Below, one piece after another: positions 7,350 to 14,835 of a stretch of 64,000 bases of DNA. The stretch lies in NCBI RefSeq assembly GCF_000717175.1, contig NZ_JNYD01000019.1, positions 124,001 to 188,000 on the forward strand. The letters run 5' to 3'. The notes beneath the pieces are model-generated. The model searched no databases. It was given only the letters and a program-made list of their open reading frames with translations, and was not told the DNA's origin. Source of the DNA: Pseudonocardia autotrophica (lineage in GTDB: Bacteria; Actinomycetota; Actinomycetes; Mycobacteriales; Pseudonocardiaceae). Position 1 is the stretch's first letter; the number at the start of each line of letters is the position of its first letter. The position numbers and the translations under genes are program-made.

Positions 7350-7570
7350 TGGTCCACCTCGCAGCGGACAACCTCGACGGTCTGGTCCGGCAGCACGCGG
7401 ACGAGGTCCCGCCCGCCGGTCGACTCGCAGGTGATGGCCGAGCTGGCCGGCGTGGCGGGCAGGACGTCGCTGGCGCTCGGCACGCTGCCCACGTAGCGGG
7501 CGAAGAGGACGACGACGAGGACGGCCACGCCGAGCCCGAGGACGAAGCGGATCAAAGCTCGGCCCTCCAT
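7346..7570 (-). CDS. Small single-pass membrane protein of the transfer operon
   Basis: A 74-residue protein starting at ATG 7568-7570, inside the end of the preceding gene. One membrane span (about residues 7-25, RFVLGLGVAVLVVVLFARYV) is followed by an outside domain of about 45 residues with two cysteines that could form one disulfide (ITCESTGG and VVRCEVDQ). It is embedded in an overlapping gene chain with the DUF2637 and translocase genes, so it is produced with them and probably belongs to the spreading apparatus. No family name can be given. Confidence 0.75.
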   Translation of the reverse strand: MEGRALIRFVLGLGVAVLVVVLFARYVGSVPSASDVLPATPASSAITCESTGGRDLVRVLPDQTVEVVRCEVDQ

Positions 7571-7740
7571 CCGCGGAGGGCGACGTCCTGCGCCGCGTGG
7601 ATGTCGAGCATGAGCCGGCTGAGCGGCGGGACGGGACGGGGCCGTACGACCGGCAGGCGCCGCGTCACCGACTCCGCGCCGATTGGGACACGCCCAGCCG
7701 GGGCACTGGGCCTCTTCGAGGTAGCACTACGTTCTTGCAC
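7552..7740 (-). CDS. First gene of the transfer operon, small basic protein
   Basis: A 62-residue protein starting at GTG 7738-7740 behind an AGGAGG site 6 nt upstream, and overlapping the next gene by 19 bp. It is rich in arginine and proline in its first half (TRRLPVVRPRPVPPL) and ends in a short helix (SRLMLDIHAAQDVALRGWRAEL). No domain is recognised. As the leader gene behind a hairpin-containing untranslated region, it may set translation of the downstream membrane genes or act as a small accessory or regulatory protein. Confidence 0.6.
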   Translation of the reverse strand: MQERSATSKRPSAPAGRVPIGAESVTRRLPVVRPRPVPPLSRLMLDIHAAQDVALRGWRAEL

Positions 7741-7763
7741 GGGTCGCCTCCTGGGGCGATCAA

Positions 7764-7799
7764 GGGCCCGGCCAGCGCTGAGATCGCTGGTTCGGGCCC
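7764..7799 (-). promoter_or_regulatory. Hairpin in the 5' leader of the transfer operon
   Basis: Arms 7764-7770/7793-7799 (7 bp) and 7772-7777/7785-7790 (6 bp) form an interrupted stem with a 7-nt loop, ending 23 nt before the GTG of the first operon gene and just upstream of its AGGAGG. On the - strand it looks like a terminator or attenuator placed ahead of the ribosome-binding site. No gene reads into it on the + strand. Confidence 0.5.
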
Positions 7800-7866
7800 G
7801 CCTTCGTTGATGAGCGGGGTGCGTGCGCTCTCAACGGGCGGTCCCCGTGCAAGCCTGATCCCTGCG

Positions 7867-7886
7867 GCGATACCCGCCGCGATACC
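7867..7886. promoter_or_regulatory. Direct repeat, candidate operator upstream of the transfer operon
   Basis: GCGATACC is repeated with a 12-bp period (7867-7874 and 7879-7886), about one helical turn apart, in the region where the promoter of the - strand transfer operon should be. AICE transfer genes are often under a KorSA/GntR-type repressor, but no such gene is visible here. Confidence 0.3.
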
Positions 7887-8006
7887 GCCGAGCTGGATCT
7901 TGGATGCATCTCGATGCTCCAGCGGCGGCCTCTTCAGACCGTTTATGCAGCTCAGACGGTGCCTAGGGGCTCCTGCGTGTACCTCGATGCGTGTGTGCAC
8001 ATAGGA

Positions 8007-8028
8007 GTTCAAGTCCCCCCTCGGACAC
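8007..8028 (+). other. 3' tRNA fragment, probable attachment site (right end of element)
   Basis: The bases GTTCAAGTC followed by a C-run and TCGGACAC read as a T-loop, the 3' T-stem strand and an acceptor 3' strand of a tRNA. The bases to the left pair poorly, and no acceptor 5' strand or anticodon arm is found upstream, so only the 3' end is present. A terminator-like hairpin follows at 8050. This is what an integrase leaves at the end distal to the intact tRNA gene. Lower-GC mobile genes end here and chromosomal genes begin. The tRNA identity and the other att site lie outside what can be seen. Confidence 0.6.
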
Positions 8029-8049
8029 AGAGAACATCTCCCCGATCAC

Positions 8050-8075
8050 GACCCCGGTCCGCGTGGACCGGGGTC
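8050..8075. terminator. Hairpin terminator behind the tRNA fragment
   Basis: A perfect 11-bp stem (8050-8060 with 8065-8075) and a 4-nt GCGT loop, followed by a T-containing stretch. It is best read as the terminator of the tRNA gene whose 3' end is at 8028, left on the chromosome side of the insertion. Confidence 0.7.
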
Positions 8076-8116
8076 TCGTCGTTCTCGGGCGTCTCGTCGC
8101 TCCGGGGGCCTCCCGT

Positions 8117-8178
8117 GATCGTCGGTTGCGTGCGCGGACGGCGGACGGGACGACCGTCAGCGCACGCAACCGTCGATC
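8117..8178. terminator. Long palindrome at the end of the glycosyl/flippase operon
   Basis: Arms 8117-8135 and 8160-8178 pair over 19 bp with one mismatch (13 bp perfect inside), around a 24-nt loop. The stop codon of the - strand gene at 8177 lies in the right arm, so the structure probably terminates that operon. Confidence 0.65.
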
Positions 8179-9301
8179 AGGCCGTGGCTGTGGCTGTGGC
8201 TGTTGCCGTGGCGGTCGCGAGGCCGCGAGCGGGACGGGCGCGGCGGAGGAGCCCGGCGAGGAGGACCAGGCCGCCGGGGAGGGTGCTCACCACCGTCAGG
8301 ACGCCGTAGGCCACGGCGGCGGACAGGCCCTGGGCGGCGCCGAGACCGACCGCGCCGAACGCGACGGCGGCGACCGCCTCGCGCGGTCCGAACCCGCCGA
8401 CGTTGACCGGCAGGCCCATCACGAACAGGGCCAGCACCAGGAGCGGGAGCAGTTGCGTCGTCGGGGCGGTCGCGCCGACGGTGCGGGCGGCGACCAGGAA
8501 CAGGCCCAGGTAGCCGGCGAGCGCCGCGAGGGAGAGCAGGGCCACACCGGGCCAGGCGTCGCGGGCGAGGAGGCCGCGGCGGGCGTCGGCGAGCAGGGTC
8601 CCCAGGCCGCTCCGGACCCGGCGGACGCGCAGTGCGACGACGGCGCCCGCGCCGAGCACGCCGAGCGCCGGACCCCAGACCTGGGCCGGCACGGACAGCG
8701 CGGAGAGGACGGCGGGCTCGGCGACCAGCACGACCGTCCCGACCACCACCAGCGCGATCTGCCCCGCGACCTTCTCCAGCATCACGGCCCGGGCGCCGCG
8801 GCCGACGTCGCCGACCGCGCGTCCGTGCTCGACGGCCCGTCCGACGTCACCGAGGATCCCGGCCGGCAGCACCGAGTTGAGGAACAGGGCCCGGTAGCAG
8901 TGCGCCACGGCCGGGCCCAGGCGCAGCGGCATCCCGAGGCGCCGGGCGACCAGGACCCAGCGGGCGGCGCCGCAGAGCGTCGTCGCGGCGCCGATCAGGA
9001 GGGCCGCGACGACCGCGTCGAGGTCGAGCGCGCGCAGCCCGTCGAACACCGGACCCGCGCCCAACCGCCAGATCACGACGGCGAGCAGCGCCACCGCCGC
9101 GGCCGTCCGGACCCGCGACGACCCCAGCACCGGCCGCACAGCCCGCCACGCAGCACCCACACAGCGCGCTATGGCTCGCTCACGCGTCCCAGCAGCAGGG
9201 TCCGAGTGCGTTATGGCTCCATAGTGCGGCTCGGTGGCAGGGTTCGAGGGCGTTGTGGATCCGTACTGCACTGCCGGGGTCGGCAGGGCGGGGGCGCTCA
9301 C
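8177..9301 (-). CDS. Lysylphosphatidylglycerol synthase-type (UPF0104) membrane protein, putative flippase
   Basis: A 374-residue integral membrane protein; the GTG 9299-9301 overlaps the glycosyltransferase stop (GTGA). After about 55 variable residues it has some eight membrane spans and the hallmarks of the UPF0104/TIGR00374 family, including LNSVLPAGILGDVGRA, EKVAGQIALV and PVNVGGFGPREA. Relatives form the membrane half of MprF and often sit with glycosyltransferases, where they are thought to move lipid-linked products. Two oddities: the N-terminus is made of 14-residue repeats from 42-bp DNA units (9143-9268), and the C-terminus is an Ala-Thr tract from a hexanucleotide repeat (8180-8218). 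It probably exports or displays the product of the upstream enzymes. Confidence 0.8.
   Translation of the reverse strand: MSAPALPTPAVQYGSTTPSNPATEPHYGAITHSDPAAGTRERAIARCVGAAWRAVRPVLGSSRVRTAAAVALLAVVIWRLGAGPVFDGLRALDLDAVVAALLIGAATTLCGAARWVLVARRLGMPLRLGPAVAHCYRALFLNSVLPAGILGDVGRAVEHGRAVGDVGRGARAVMLEKVAGQIALVVVGTVVLVAEPAVLSALSVPAQVWGPALGVLGAGAVVALRVRRVRSGLGTLLADARRGLLARDAWPGVALLSLAALAGYLGLFLVAARTVGATAPTTQLLPLLVLALFVMGLPVNVGGFGPREAVAAVAFGAVGLGAAQGLSAAVAYGVLTVVSTLPGGLVLLAGLLRRARPARGLATATATATATATA
9143..9268 (-). repeat. Three 42-bp tandem units inside the flippase coding sequence
   Basis: Three degenerate 42-bp units encode QYGSTTPSNPATEP, HYGAITHSDPAAGT and a third, more diverged copy. At DNA level each unit begins near a GCGYTATGG core, and the middle copy holds a TATGG/CCATA inverted pair. 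The length is a multiple of three, so the frame is kept. Confidence 0.6.
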
Positions 9302-10347
9302 GACCGCACCCCCTCGAGGACCGCGGCGAGGGCGGCGGAGGGGACGTCCCAGCCCGGGACCGTCCCCCGGCGCTCGTGGGCGGCCTCGCGGAGGCGGCCG
9401 CGCAGGGCCGGGTCGTCGAGCCATTCGGCCAGGCCGGCCGCGAGGGACTGCGCGTCGGGCGCGACGAGCAGACCGGGCAGCTCGCCGGACGCCGTGGTGC
9501 CGAGGGCCTCCCGCACCCCGCCGACGTCCGTGGCGAGCACCGGGATCCCCCGCGCCAGCGCCTCCAGCACGACCATCCCGAAGGCCTCGGCGCGCGAGGG
9601 CAGGACGAGCAGGTCGGCGGCGGCGTAGGCCCCGTCGAGGTCCGCGCCGGTGAGCGGGCCGTCGAGCGGGACCCGGTCGGCGAGGTCGTGCCGCTCCAGC
9701 TCGCCCCGGACCAGCTCGACGTGCGACGGCGCCCGGCCGAGCGGGCCCACCAGCCGGCAGCGCCACGGCCGGGAGGCGATCTCGGCCAACGCGCCGACCA
9801 GCAGGTCCTGGCCCTTGGTCGGCGTCACCGAGCCCACGCAGAGCAGGCTCGTGCCGTCCGAGCCCGTGGCGAGGGGCGCGGGGTCCGCGCCGGGGGTGAC
9901 CACCGGGACGTCGCGCAGGCCGTGCAGGGCGGCGAGCCGCGCGGCCGACCACGCACTCGTCGCGACGACCGCGGCGACGGCGCCCAGCACCGCCCGCTCC
10001 CGCTCGGCGAGCGCGGGAGCGGCGCCGGCCTCGTCGGCGAGCGGCAGGTGCACCAGCACCACCAGCCGCAACCGCCCCGCCTCCGGCACCACCACCTCGG
10101 GGACCCCGCAGGCCACCAGCCCGTCGAGGAGCACCACGGCACCGTCGGGGAGGGCTGCCAGAGAATCGGCGAGCGCCGCCCGGTCGGCCGGCGACGGGTG
10201 CGGCCACGCGCCGCCCGCCGCGATCTCGTGCACCCCCGCGAGCCGGGCCAGGACGCGGCGATCGTACACGTTGCCGCCGCTGGGCCGCTGCGGGTCGTCG
10301 ACGTCGGCGGGCAGCACGGCCGCCACCGCCGGGGCGGCGACCGTCAC
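9298..10347 (-). CDS. Glycosyltransferase family 4
   Basis: A 349-residue GT-B glycosyltransferase. The GTG at 10345-10347 overlaps the stop of the QueD-like gene and is preferred over a slightly longer frame. The C-terminal donor-binding half is clear: [15 protein letters not shown], then the E-x7-E region in [35 protein letters not shown]4 enzymes transfer sugars with retention from nucleotide or lipid-linked donors. The N-terminal acceptor half is short and variable. In this operon the acceptor could be a pteridine/pyrimidine-derived product of the preceding genes or a lipid for the following flippase; the sequence does not decide. Confidence 0.85.
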   Translation of the reverse strand: MTVAAPAVAAVLPADVDDPQRPSGGNVYDRRVLARLAGVHEIAAGGAWPHPSPADRAALADSLAALPDGAVVLLDGLVACGVPEVVVPEAGRLRLVVLVHLPLADEAGAAPALAERERAVLGAVAAVVATSAWSAARLAALHGLRDVPVVTPGADPAPLATGSDGTSLLCVGSVTPTKGQDLLVGALAEIASRPWRCRLVGPLGRAPSHVELVRGELERHDLADRVPLDGPLTGADLDGAYAAADLLVLPSRAEAFGMVVLEALARGIPVLATDVGGVREALGTTASGELPGLLVAPDAQSLAAGLAEWLDDPALRGRLREAAHERRGTVPGWDVPSAALAAVLEGVRS

Positions 10348-10745
10348 GGAAGGGGCCGCTCGTAGCTCGCCCACGCCACGTGGGACTCGTGCAGCGTCAC
10401 CGCGATGCCCTCCAGGCCCCGGGCGCCCTCCCCCAGCTCGCCGGCGGCCACCCGCTCGGCCAGCCGGTCGGCGACGACCTTGGCCAGGAACTCCGTGGAG
10501 GTGTTGCGGCCGGCGAAGGCGGGGTCGTCGTCGAGGTTGCGGTAGGTGAGCTCGCCGAGCACCGCCTGCAGGGCCGTGGTGGCCAGCCCGATGTCGACGA
10601 CGAGGTCGTCGGCGTCGAGCTCGGCGCGCCGGAAGGTCGCGTCGACCACGAACGTGGCGCCATGCAGCCGCTGCGCCGGTCCGAAGACCTCGCCGCGGAA
10701 GCTGTGGGCGACCATCATGTGGTCGCGGACGGTGATCCCGAACAA
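10344..10745 (-). CDS. QueD/6-pyruvoyl-tetrahydropterin synthase-like protein with altered metal site
   Basis: A 133-residue T-fold protein with a TTG start at 10743-10745 behind GAGGAGGAG. It matches the PTPS/QueD superfamily in overall plan: AHSFRG (His14), LHGATF (His28), the VDIG strand and the closing [13 protein letters not shown] strand. Canonical members bind zinc through one His and an HxH pair (HGHNY) and use a Cys just before it; here HxH is HGA and the Cys is absent. Classic dihydroneopterin triphosphate chemistry is therefore doubtful. It is coupled to a dehydrogenase and a RibD-type reductase upstream, so a modified pterin or another purine/pyrimidine-derived metabolite is plausible. 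The superfamily is firm; the reaction is unknown. Confidence 0.75.
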   Translation of the reverse strand: MFGITVRDHMMVAHSFRGEVFGPAQRLHGATFVVDATFRRAELDADDLVVDIGLATTALQAVLGELTYRNLDDDPAFAGRNTSTEFLAKVVADRLAERVAAGELGEGARGLEGIAVTLHESHVAWASYERPLP

Positions 10746-10763
10746 CTGCTCCTCCTCGCGGTG

Positions 10764-11735
10764 TCAGTAGGTGACACGGTGGAGGAGCCCGGACGGTTCA
10801 CCGCCGTCGGCGAGAATCCGCGGCAGGTCGGCGGGCAGCCCGGGGAACGACCCCTCGCTCGTGACCAAGGCGTCGTACCGCGGATCGGCCAGCAGGCGCA
10901 GCGCGAGGGCGATCCGGTCGCCGAAGCTCCGGCGGGAGCGCCGGGCGGCGGAGACCATGCCGACCTGGCTGCTGCGAATGGTCAGGCGGCCGGGATGAAA
11001 GGCCTCGCCCAGCGGCACCCGCACGGGGCGGTCGCCGTACCAGGACATCTCGACGACCTCGCCCTCCGGCCCGAGCAGCTCCAGCGACCGGGCGAGCCCC
11101 GCCTCGGTGGCGCTGGTGTGCACCACGAGGTCGCAGCCGTCGGCGGCCTCCTCCGGCGGGACCCACGCGACGCCGAGGGCGTCGGCGACCGCGGCGCGGG
11201 CCGGCAGCGGGTCGACGAGCTGGACCCGGACGCCCGGGATGCCGGCGAGCAGCGCGGCGACGCAGCACCCCACCATCCCGCCCCCGACGACGGCGATCCG
11301 GTCGCCCACCAGCGGCGCGGCGTCCCACAGCGCGTTGACCGCGGTCTCGACCGTGCCGCCGAGCACCGCGCGCTCCGGCGGCGTCCCGTCCGGCACCGGG
11401 GTCACGGCGGACGCGGGCACGACGTACCGGGTCTGGTGCGGGTACAGGCAGAAGACCGCGCGTCCGGCCAGCCCGGACGGGCCCTCCTCGACCACCCCGA
11501 CGTTGAGGTACCCGTACTTCACCGGCGCCGGGAAGTCGCCCTCCTGGAAGGGCGCCCGCATGGCCGCGCGCTGGCTCTCCGGCACCCCGCCGCGGAACAC
11601 CAGCGCCTCGGTGCCGCGGCTGACGCCGGAGTGCAGGGTGCGGACCAGCACCTCGTCCGGCCCGGGTCGCGGCACCTCGACCTCGTGCAGGGAGACCCGC
11701 CCCGGCGCGTCGAGGAAGAGCGCGCGCTCAGTCAT
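10764..11735 (-). CDS. MDR-family (zinc-type) dehydrogenase lacking zinc ligands
   Basis: A 323-residue medium-chain dehydrogenase/reductase. The ATG (11733-11735) overlaps the end of the upstream RibD-like gene by 8 bp. The GroES-like N-domain has [13 protein letters not shown] where zinc alcohol dehydrogenases have the catalytic Cys, and the four-Cys structural lobe is absent. The Rossmann domain begins VVGGGMVGC near residue 150. The SGVSRGTE form resembles BchC-type and polyol-type MDR enzymes. Only 18 bp separate it from the QueD-like gene. The likely role is NAD(P)-dependent oxidation or reduction of a sugar or pterin side chain; the substrate cannot be deduced. Confidence 0.78.
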   Translation of the reverse strand: MTERALFLDAPGRVSLHEVEVPRPGPDEVLVRTLHSGVSRGTEALVFRGGVPESQRAAMRAPFQEGDFPAPVKYGYLNVGVVEEGPSGLAGRAVFCLYPHQTRYVVPASAVTPVPDGTPPERAVLGGTVETAVNALWDAAPLVGDRIAVVGGGMVGCCVAALLAGIPGVRVQLVDPLPARAAVADALGVAWVPPEEAADGCDLVVHTSATEAGLARSLELLGPEGEVVEMSWYGDRPVRVPLGEAFHPGRLTIRSSQVGMVSAARRSRRSFGDRIALALRLLADPRYDALVTSEGSFPGLPADLPRILADGGEPSGLLHRVTY

Positions 11736-12420
11736 GCCGCGCTCGATCCTTCCGCGGTCGGTAGCACAGCAGCATCAGATCGCCGATCTGCCGGGAGCTC
11801 GCCAGCCGCATGCGGGAGGCGGGGCCCTGCGGGAAGTCGGCGGGGTTGACGAAGCGCGGGGCGTCGCGCTGCCCGACGAAGAAGGGCGCGTATACCACGT
11901 GCAGCTCGTCGACCGCGTCGGCGGCGAGGAACAGGGTGTGGACCGCCCCGCCGCCCTCGACCATCAGCCGCTCGACGCCGCGTCCCCGCAGGTCGGCGAG
12001 CATGCGCGGGAGCTCGAGCGGGTCCCCCGCGCCGACGACGGTCGCGACGCCGCCGAGCTTCGACCGCACCTCGTCGACCGTGGCGTCGCAGGTGTAGACG
12101 AACCGCTCGGTGTCGCCCGTGGTGAAGAAGCGGGCCCCGGGATCGACCTTGCCGCACCGGGTCAGCGTGACCTTGGCGGGCGACTCGGGCCGGCCCTGCG
12201 CGACCCGGGCCCGGCGCCGCTCGGCGGAGCGGACGAGCAGCCGGGGATCGTCGGTGCGGATGGTGTTGGCCCCGACCAGCACCGCGTCGGCCCAGGCCCG
12301 CACCTCGTCGACGCGGTCGAGGTCCTCCTCGTCGGACAGGATCAGCCGCGCCTCGGCGACGTCGTCGATGTAGCCGTCGAGGGACACCGCCGCCGAGGCG
12401 ATCACGTACGGGCGGTCCAT
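11728..12420 (-). CDS. RibD C-terminal-type pyrimidine reductase (DHFR-like)
   Basis: A 230-residue protein of the RibD_C/dihydrofolate-reductase-like family. I chose ATG 12418-12420 because family members begin just before the first strand ([18 protein letters not shown]); an ATG 12 bp upstream is possible. Motifs are [29 protein letters not shown] and [10 protein letters not shown], the last binding the NADPH phosphates. Classical members reduce the ribosyl side chain of a diaminopyrimidine in riboflavin synthesis, but stand-alone versions outside rib operons act on other substrates. It heads the overlapping operon continuing to 8177. A divergent promoter region (12421-12527) separates it from the Mut7-C gene. 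Confidence 0.83.
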   Translation of the reverse strand: MDRPYVIASAAVSLDGYIDDVAEARLILSDEEDLDRVDEVRAWADAVLVGANTIRTDDPRLLVRSAERRRARVAQGRPESPAKVTLTRCGKVDPGARFFTTGDTERFVYTCDATVDEVRSKLGGVATVVGAGDPLELPRMLADLRGRGVERLMVEGGGAVHTLFLAADAVDELHVVYAPFFVGQRDAPRFVNPADFPQGPASRMRLASSRQIGDLMLLCYRPRKDRARHD

Positions 12421-12514
12421 CACGCTCCGCATCGTGCCGTCTCGGGAAGCCCGCGTGCCACGCGGCGTGCGGGGACTGCCCCGGACGGCGCAGTACGGGT
12501 CCCCCGGCCGCCGG

Positions 12515-12520
12515 TAGCGT
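12515..12520 (+). promoter_or_regulatory. Candidate -10 box of a short-leader transcript
   Basis: TAGCGT fits the actinobacterial TANNNT -10 pattern and lies 7 nt before the ATG at 12528. A transcript starting at or near the ATG would be leaderless, although a GGGAGG also sits in this gap. Confidence 0.4.
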
Positions 12521-12527
12521 CGGGAGG

Positions 12528-13274
12528 ATGCCCGGCCCGGAGCCGCGCACGCCGGGGACGCTGGACGTGCGCACCGACCCGGCGCTGTGGTCGTTCCTCG
12601 CGCGGGAGCGCCGCCGCGCCCGCGCGACGGTGCCGTGGGACGGCGACGCCACCCTCGGGCACGTCGTGCAGAGCCTCGGGATCCCGCTCACCGAGGTCGG
12701 CGCGCTGCGGCTCGACGGTCGTCCGGCCGCCCCGCAGGACCGCCCGGTGCCGGGGGTGGAGGTCGCGATCCTGCCCGTGGACCGGCCGCAGGAGGTGCCG
12801 GGCGCGACCGGGTTCCTGCTCGACGTCGGCCTCGGGACCCTGGCCCGCCGGCTGCGGGTGCTCGGGATCGACGCCGCCTACCGCAACGACGCCGCCGATG
12901 CGGAGCTGGTCCGCGACGGCGCCGCGCAGCACCGGATCGTGCTCACCCAGGACCGCGGCCTGCTGATGCGCCGCGCACTCTGGGCCGGCGCGCACGTGCG
13001 CGGCGACCGCCCGGACGACCAGCTCGCCGACGTCCTCGACCGCTTCGCCCCGCCGCTCGCGCCCTCGACCCGGTGTACCGCCTGCAACGGCGACCTGGCC
13101 CCGGCGCCCCCCGAGGAGGTGGCCGGCGAGCTGAAGGCCGGGACCCGGCGCACCTACGCCGAGTTCGCCCGGTGCCGCTCCTGCGGGCGGGTCTACTGGC
13201 AGGGCGCCCACGCGGAGGGCCTGGAGCGGATCGTGGGGGCGGCGCGTGCCGTGGTCCGGCGGCGCCGCCCCTGA
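12528..13274 (+). CDS. Mut7-C RNase-domain protein with ubiquitin-like N-terminus
   Basis: A 248-residue protein starting at ATG 12528, with GGGAGG directly upstream. Residues about 10-85 match the ubiquitin/ThiS-like Mut7-C N-terminal domain (TVPWDGDATLGHVVQSLGIP). Residues about 95-240 match the Mut7-C PIN-like RNase domain, with FLLDVGLGTLARRLRVLGID, ILTQDRGLL-type acid residues (here VLTQDRGLL) and a zinc ribbon made by CTACNGD and CRSCGRVYW. Such proteins are conserved in actinobacteria and presumed to be RNA- or toxin-like nucleases of unknown target. It is transcribed divergently from the RibD-like operon and converges on the MFS gene with only 18 bp between. Confidence 0.85.
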   Translation: MPGPEPRTPGTLDVRTDPALWSFLARERRRARATVPWDGDATLGHVVQSLGIPLTEVGALRLDGRPAAPQDRPVPGVEVAILPVDRPQEVPGATGFLLDVGLGTLARRLRVLGIDAAYRNDAADAELVRDGAAQHRIVLTQDRGLLMRRALWAGAHVRGDRPDDQLADVLDRFAPPLAPSTRCTACNGDLAPAPPEEVAGELKAGTRRTYAEFARCRSCGRVYWQGAHAEGLERIVGAARAVVRRRRP

Positions 13275-13292
13275 GAAGTCACTCCTGGACCG

Positions 13293-14621
13293 TCACTTCG
13301 TGGGCGTCGCGGCGCCTCTCCGCGTGCGGCGGAGCAGCCAGGTCACCACGGCCGCGGAGACCATGCAGATCCCGACCACCCACAGCCCGAGCTTGTTGTT
13401 GCCGGTGGCGTCGGACAGCGCGCCCGTGACGTACGGGGCCACGAACCCGGACATGTTCCCCAGCGAGTTGATCAGCCCGATGCCCGCCGCCGCGGCCGCG
13501 CCGGTCAGGTACGACGTGGGCAGCGACCAGAAGCCGGGCAGGGCCGCCAGCACGCCGCACGCGCAGATCGTCACGGCGACCATCGCCAGCCACGGGTTCG
13601 ACAGGTAGAGCGCCACGGGGATCGCCACGCCGCCGACCAGCGCCGGCACCGCCACCCGGACCGTCGGGTTGGTCGAGCGCCGGGTCCACACGATCATGGC
13701 GACCAGCCCGACGGCGTACGGGATGGCGTTGATCAGCCCCTGCTGCACGGTGGTGAAGTGGGTGCCGTACTGCGCGGAGAAGCCCTTGATGATCGTGGGC
13801 AGGAAGAAGCCGAGCGCGTAGAGGCCGTAGACCACGCCGAAGTACACCCAGGACAGGGCCAGGACCCGCGGGCTCTTCAGCGCCCCGAGCACGGACTTCG
13901 GCCCGGCTTCGGAGACCTCCCGGCCCTCCGCCGCGAGCGCGCGCTCGAGCGCGTCCTTCTCGGCCTGCGGCATCCACCCGGCCGCCGCGGGCCGGTCGGT
14001 GAGCGAGAACCAGACGACGACGGCGAGCAGCACCGCCGGAATCCCCTCCAGCAGGAACATCACCCGCCAGCCGGCCAGCCCGAACAGCCCGTCGCCGTGC
14101 TCGATGATCAGGGACGAGACGACGGCGCCGAGCGCGGTGGAGACCGGGATCGCGGTCATGAACCACGCGGTCATCCGGGCCCGCTGCGCGGCCGGGAACC
14201 AGTACGTGAGGTACAGGATGATCCCGGGGAAGAAGCCCGCCTCGGCCACGCCCAGCAGGAAGCGCAGCACGATCAGCACCGTGGCGTTCGGCGTGAACGC
14301 CATGATCGTGGCGATGATCCCCCAGGTCACGAGGATGCGCGCGATCCACCGGCGGGCGCCGAAGCGGTGCAGCATCAGGTTGCTGGGCACCTCGAGCAGC
14401 AGGTACCCGATGAAGAACACCCCGGCCGCGACGCCGAACATCGTCGCGGACAGGCCGAGGTCCTCGTTCATGCCGTTGGGCCCGGCGAACCCGATGTTCA
14501 CGCGGTCCAGGTAGTTCACGAAGTACAGCAGGATCAGGAGGGGGACGAGCCGGCGCCCGGCCCGGCGTACGCCGGAGCGGACCAGCTGGTCCTCGGTCCC
14601 GACGGCGGTGTCGGAGCTCAT
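13293..14621 (-). CDS. MFS transporter, anion:cation symporter (ACS) type
   Basis: A 442-residue carrier with 12 predicted spans and a central loop at about residues 200-230. Family signs are LYFVNYLDRVNIGFA in the first span, the post-span-2 loop LMLHRFGARRWIA and GVAEAGFFPGIILYLTYWFP in the fourth, all typical of the D-galactonate/phthalate/tartrate ACS group that imports organic anions with protons or sodium. ATG 14619-14621 follows a GGGAAGGA. It lies directly downstream of an FAD-linked oxidase remnant on the same strand; carriers of this group often pair with glycolate/lactate-type oxidases, so the two may once have formed a uptake-and-oxidation pair. Substrate unknown. Confidence 0.85.
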   Translation of the reverse strand: MSSDTAVGTEDQLVRSGVRRAGRRLVPLLILLYFVNYLDRVNIGFAGPNGMNEDLGLSATMFGVAAGVFFIGYLLLEVPSNLMLHRFGARRWIARILVTWGIIATIMAFTPNATVLIVLRFLLGVAEAGFFPGIILYLTYWFPAAQRARMTAWFMTAIPVSTALGAVVSSLIIEHGDGLFGLAGWRVMFLLEGIPAVLLAVVVWFSLTDRPAAAGWMPQAEKDALERALAAEGREVSEAGPKSVLGALKSPRVLALSWVYFGVVYGLYALGFFLPTIIKGFSAQYGTHFTTVQQGLINAIPYAVGLVAMIVWTRRSTNPTVRVAVPALVGGVAIPVALYLSNPWLAMVAVTICACGVLAALPGFWSLPTSYLTGAAAAAGIGLINSLGNMSGFVAPYVTGALSDATGNNKLGLWVVGICMVSAAVVTWLLRRTRRGAATPTK

Positions 14622-14649
14622 GCGAGGTTCCTTCCCAAGGGGGATCGGG

Positions 14650-14790
14650 TCAGACGACCTTGCCGGGGTTGAGGATGCCCCGGGGATCGAGTACGCGCTC
14701 GACGGAGCGGTGCAGGTCCAGCACGGCGGGGCTCAGCTCCGCCTCCAGGCCCGTCCTCTCGAGCAGGCCCACGCCGTGCTCCCCGGTCAG
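14650..14790 (-). pseudogene. C-terminal remnant of an FAD-linked oxidase (GlcD/D-lactate dehydrogenase type)
   Basis: Reading right to left to the TGA at 14650-14652, about 46 codons encode LTGEHGVGLLE, a short helix, then LDPRGILNPGKVV. GEHGVG and the closing DPxGILNPGK are the diagnostic C-terminal motifs of FAD-linked oxidases (glycolate oxidase GlcD, D-lactate dehydrogenase, alkyldihydroxyacetonephosphate synthase). The N-terminal nine tenths are missing: the frame meets a 38-bp palindrome (14794-14831) and then the end of the indolepyruvate oxidoreductase gene. No start codon or ribosome-binding site serves the fragment. It is a 5'-truncated gene whose break coincides with a repeat element. 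Confidence 0.75.
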
Positions 14791-14793
14791 TTG

Positions 14794-14831
14794 TGAGTGG
14801 CGATGGTCGCCATGGCAACCATCGCCACTCA
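14794..14831. repeat. 38-bp palindromic repeat, copy 1 (REP-like)
   Basis: Perfect 14-bp arms (TGAGTGGCGATGGT and its complement) at 14794-14807 and 14818-14831 around a 10-bp centre. A second element with the same arms and the same total length lies at 26195-26232. This copy sits between the FAD-oxidase remnant and the oxidoreductase stop codon. Confidence 0.75.
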
Positions 14832-14835
14832 GAGG

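Noticed and set aside
9302..10207. An apparent N-terminal extension joining the flippase frame to sequence opposite the glycosyltransferase
   Set aside because: The extension is Arg/Gly/Pro-rich without motifs; the GTGA overlap at 9298-9301 gives a natural flippase start.
10344..10745. A queuosine or folate pathway QueD enzyme
   Set aside because: The HxH zinc pair and catalytic Cys are missing and no queC, queE or folE-type gene is nearby.
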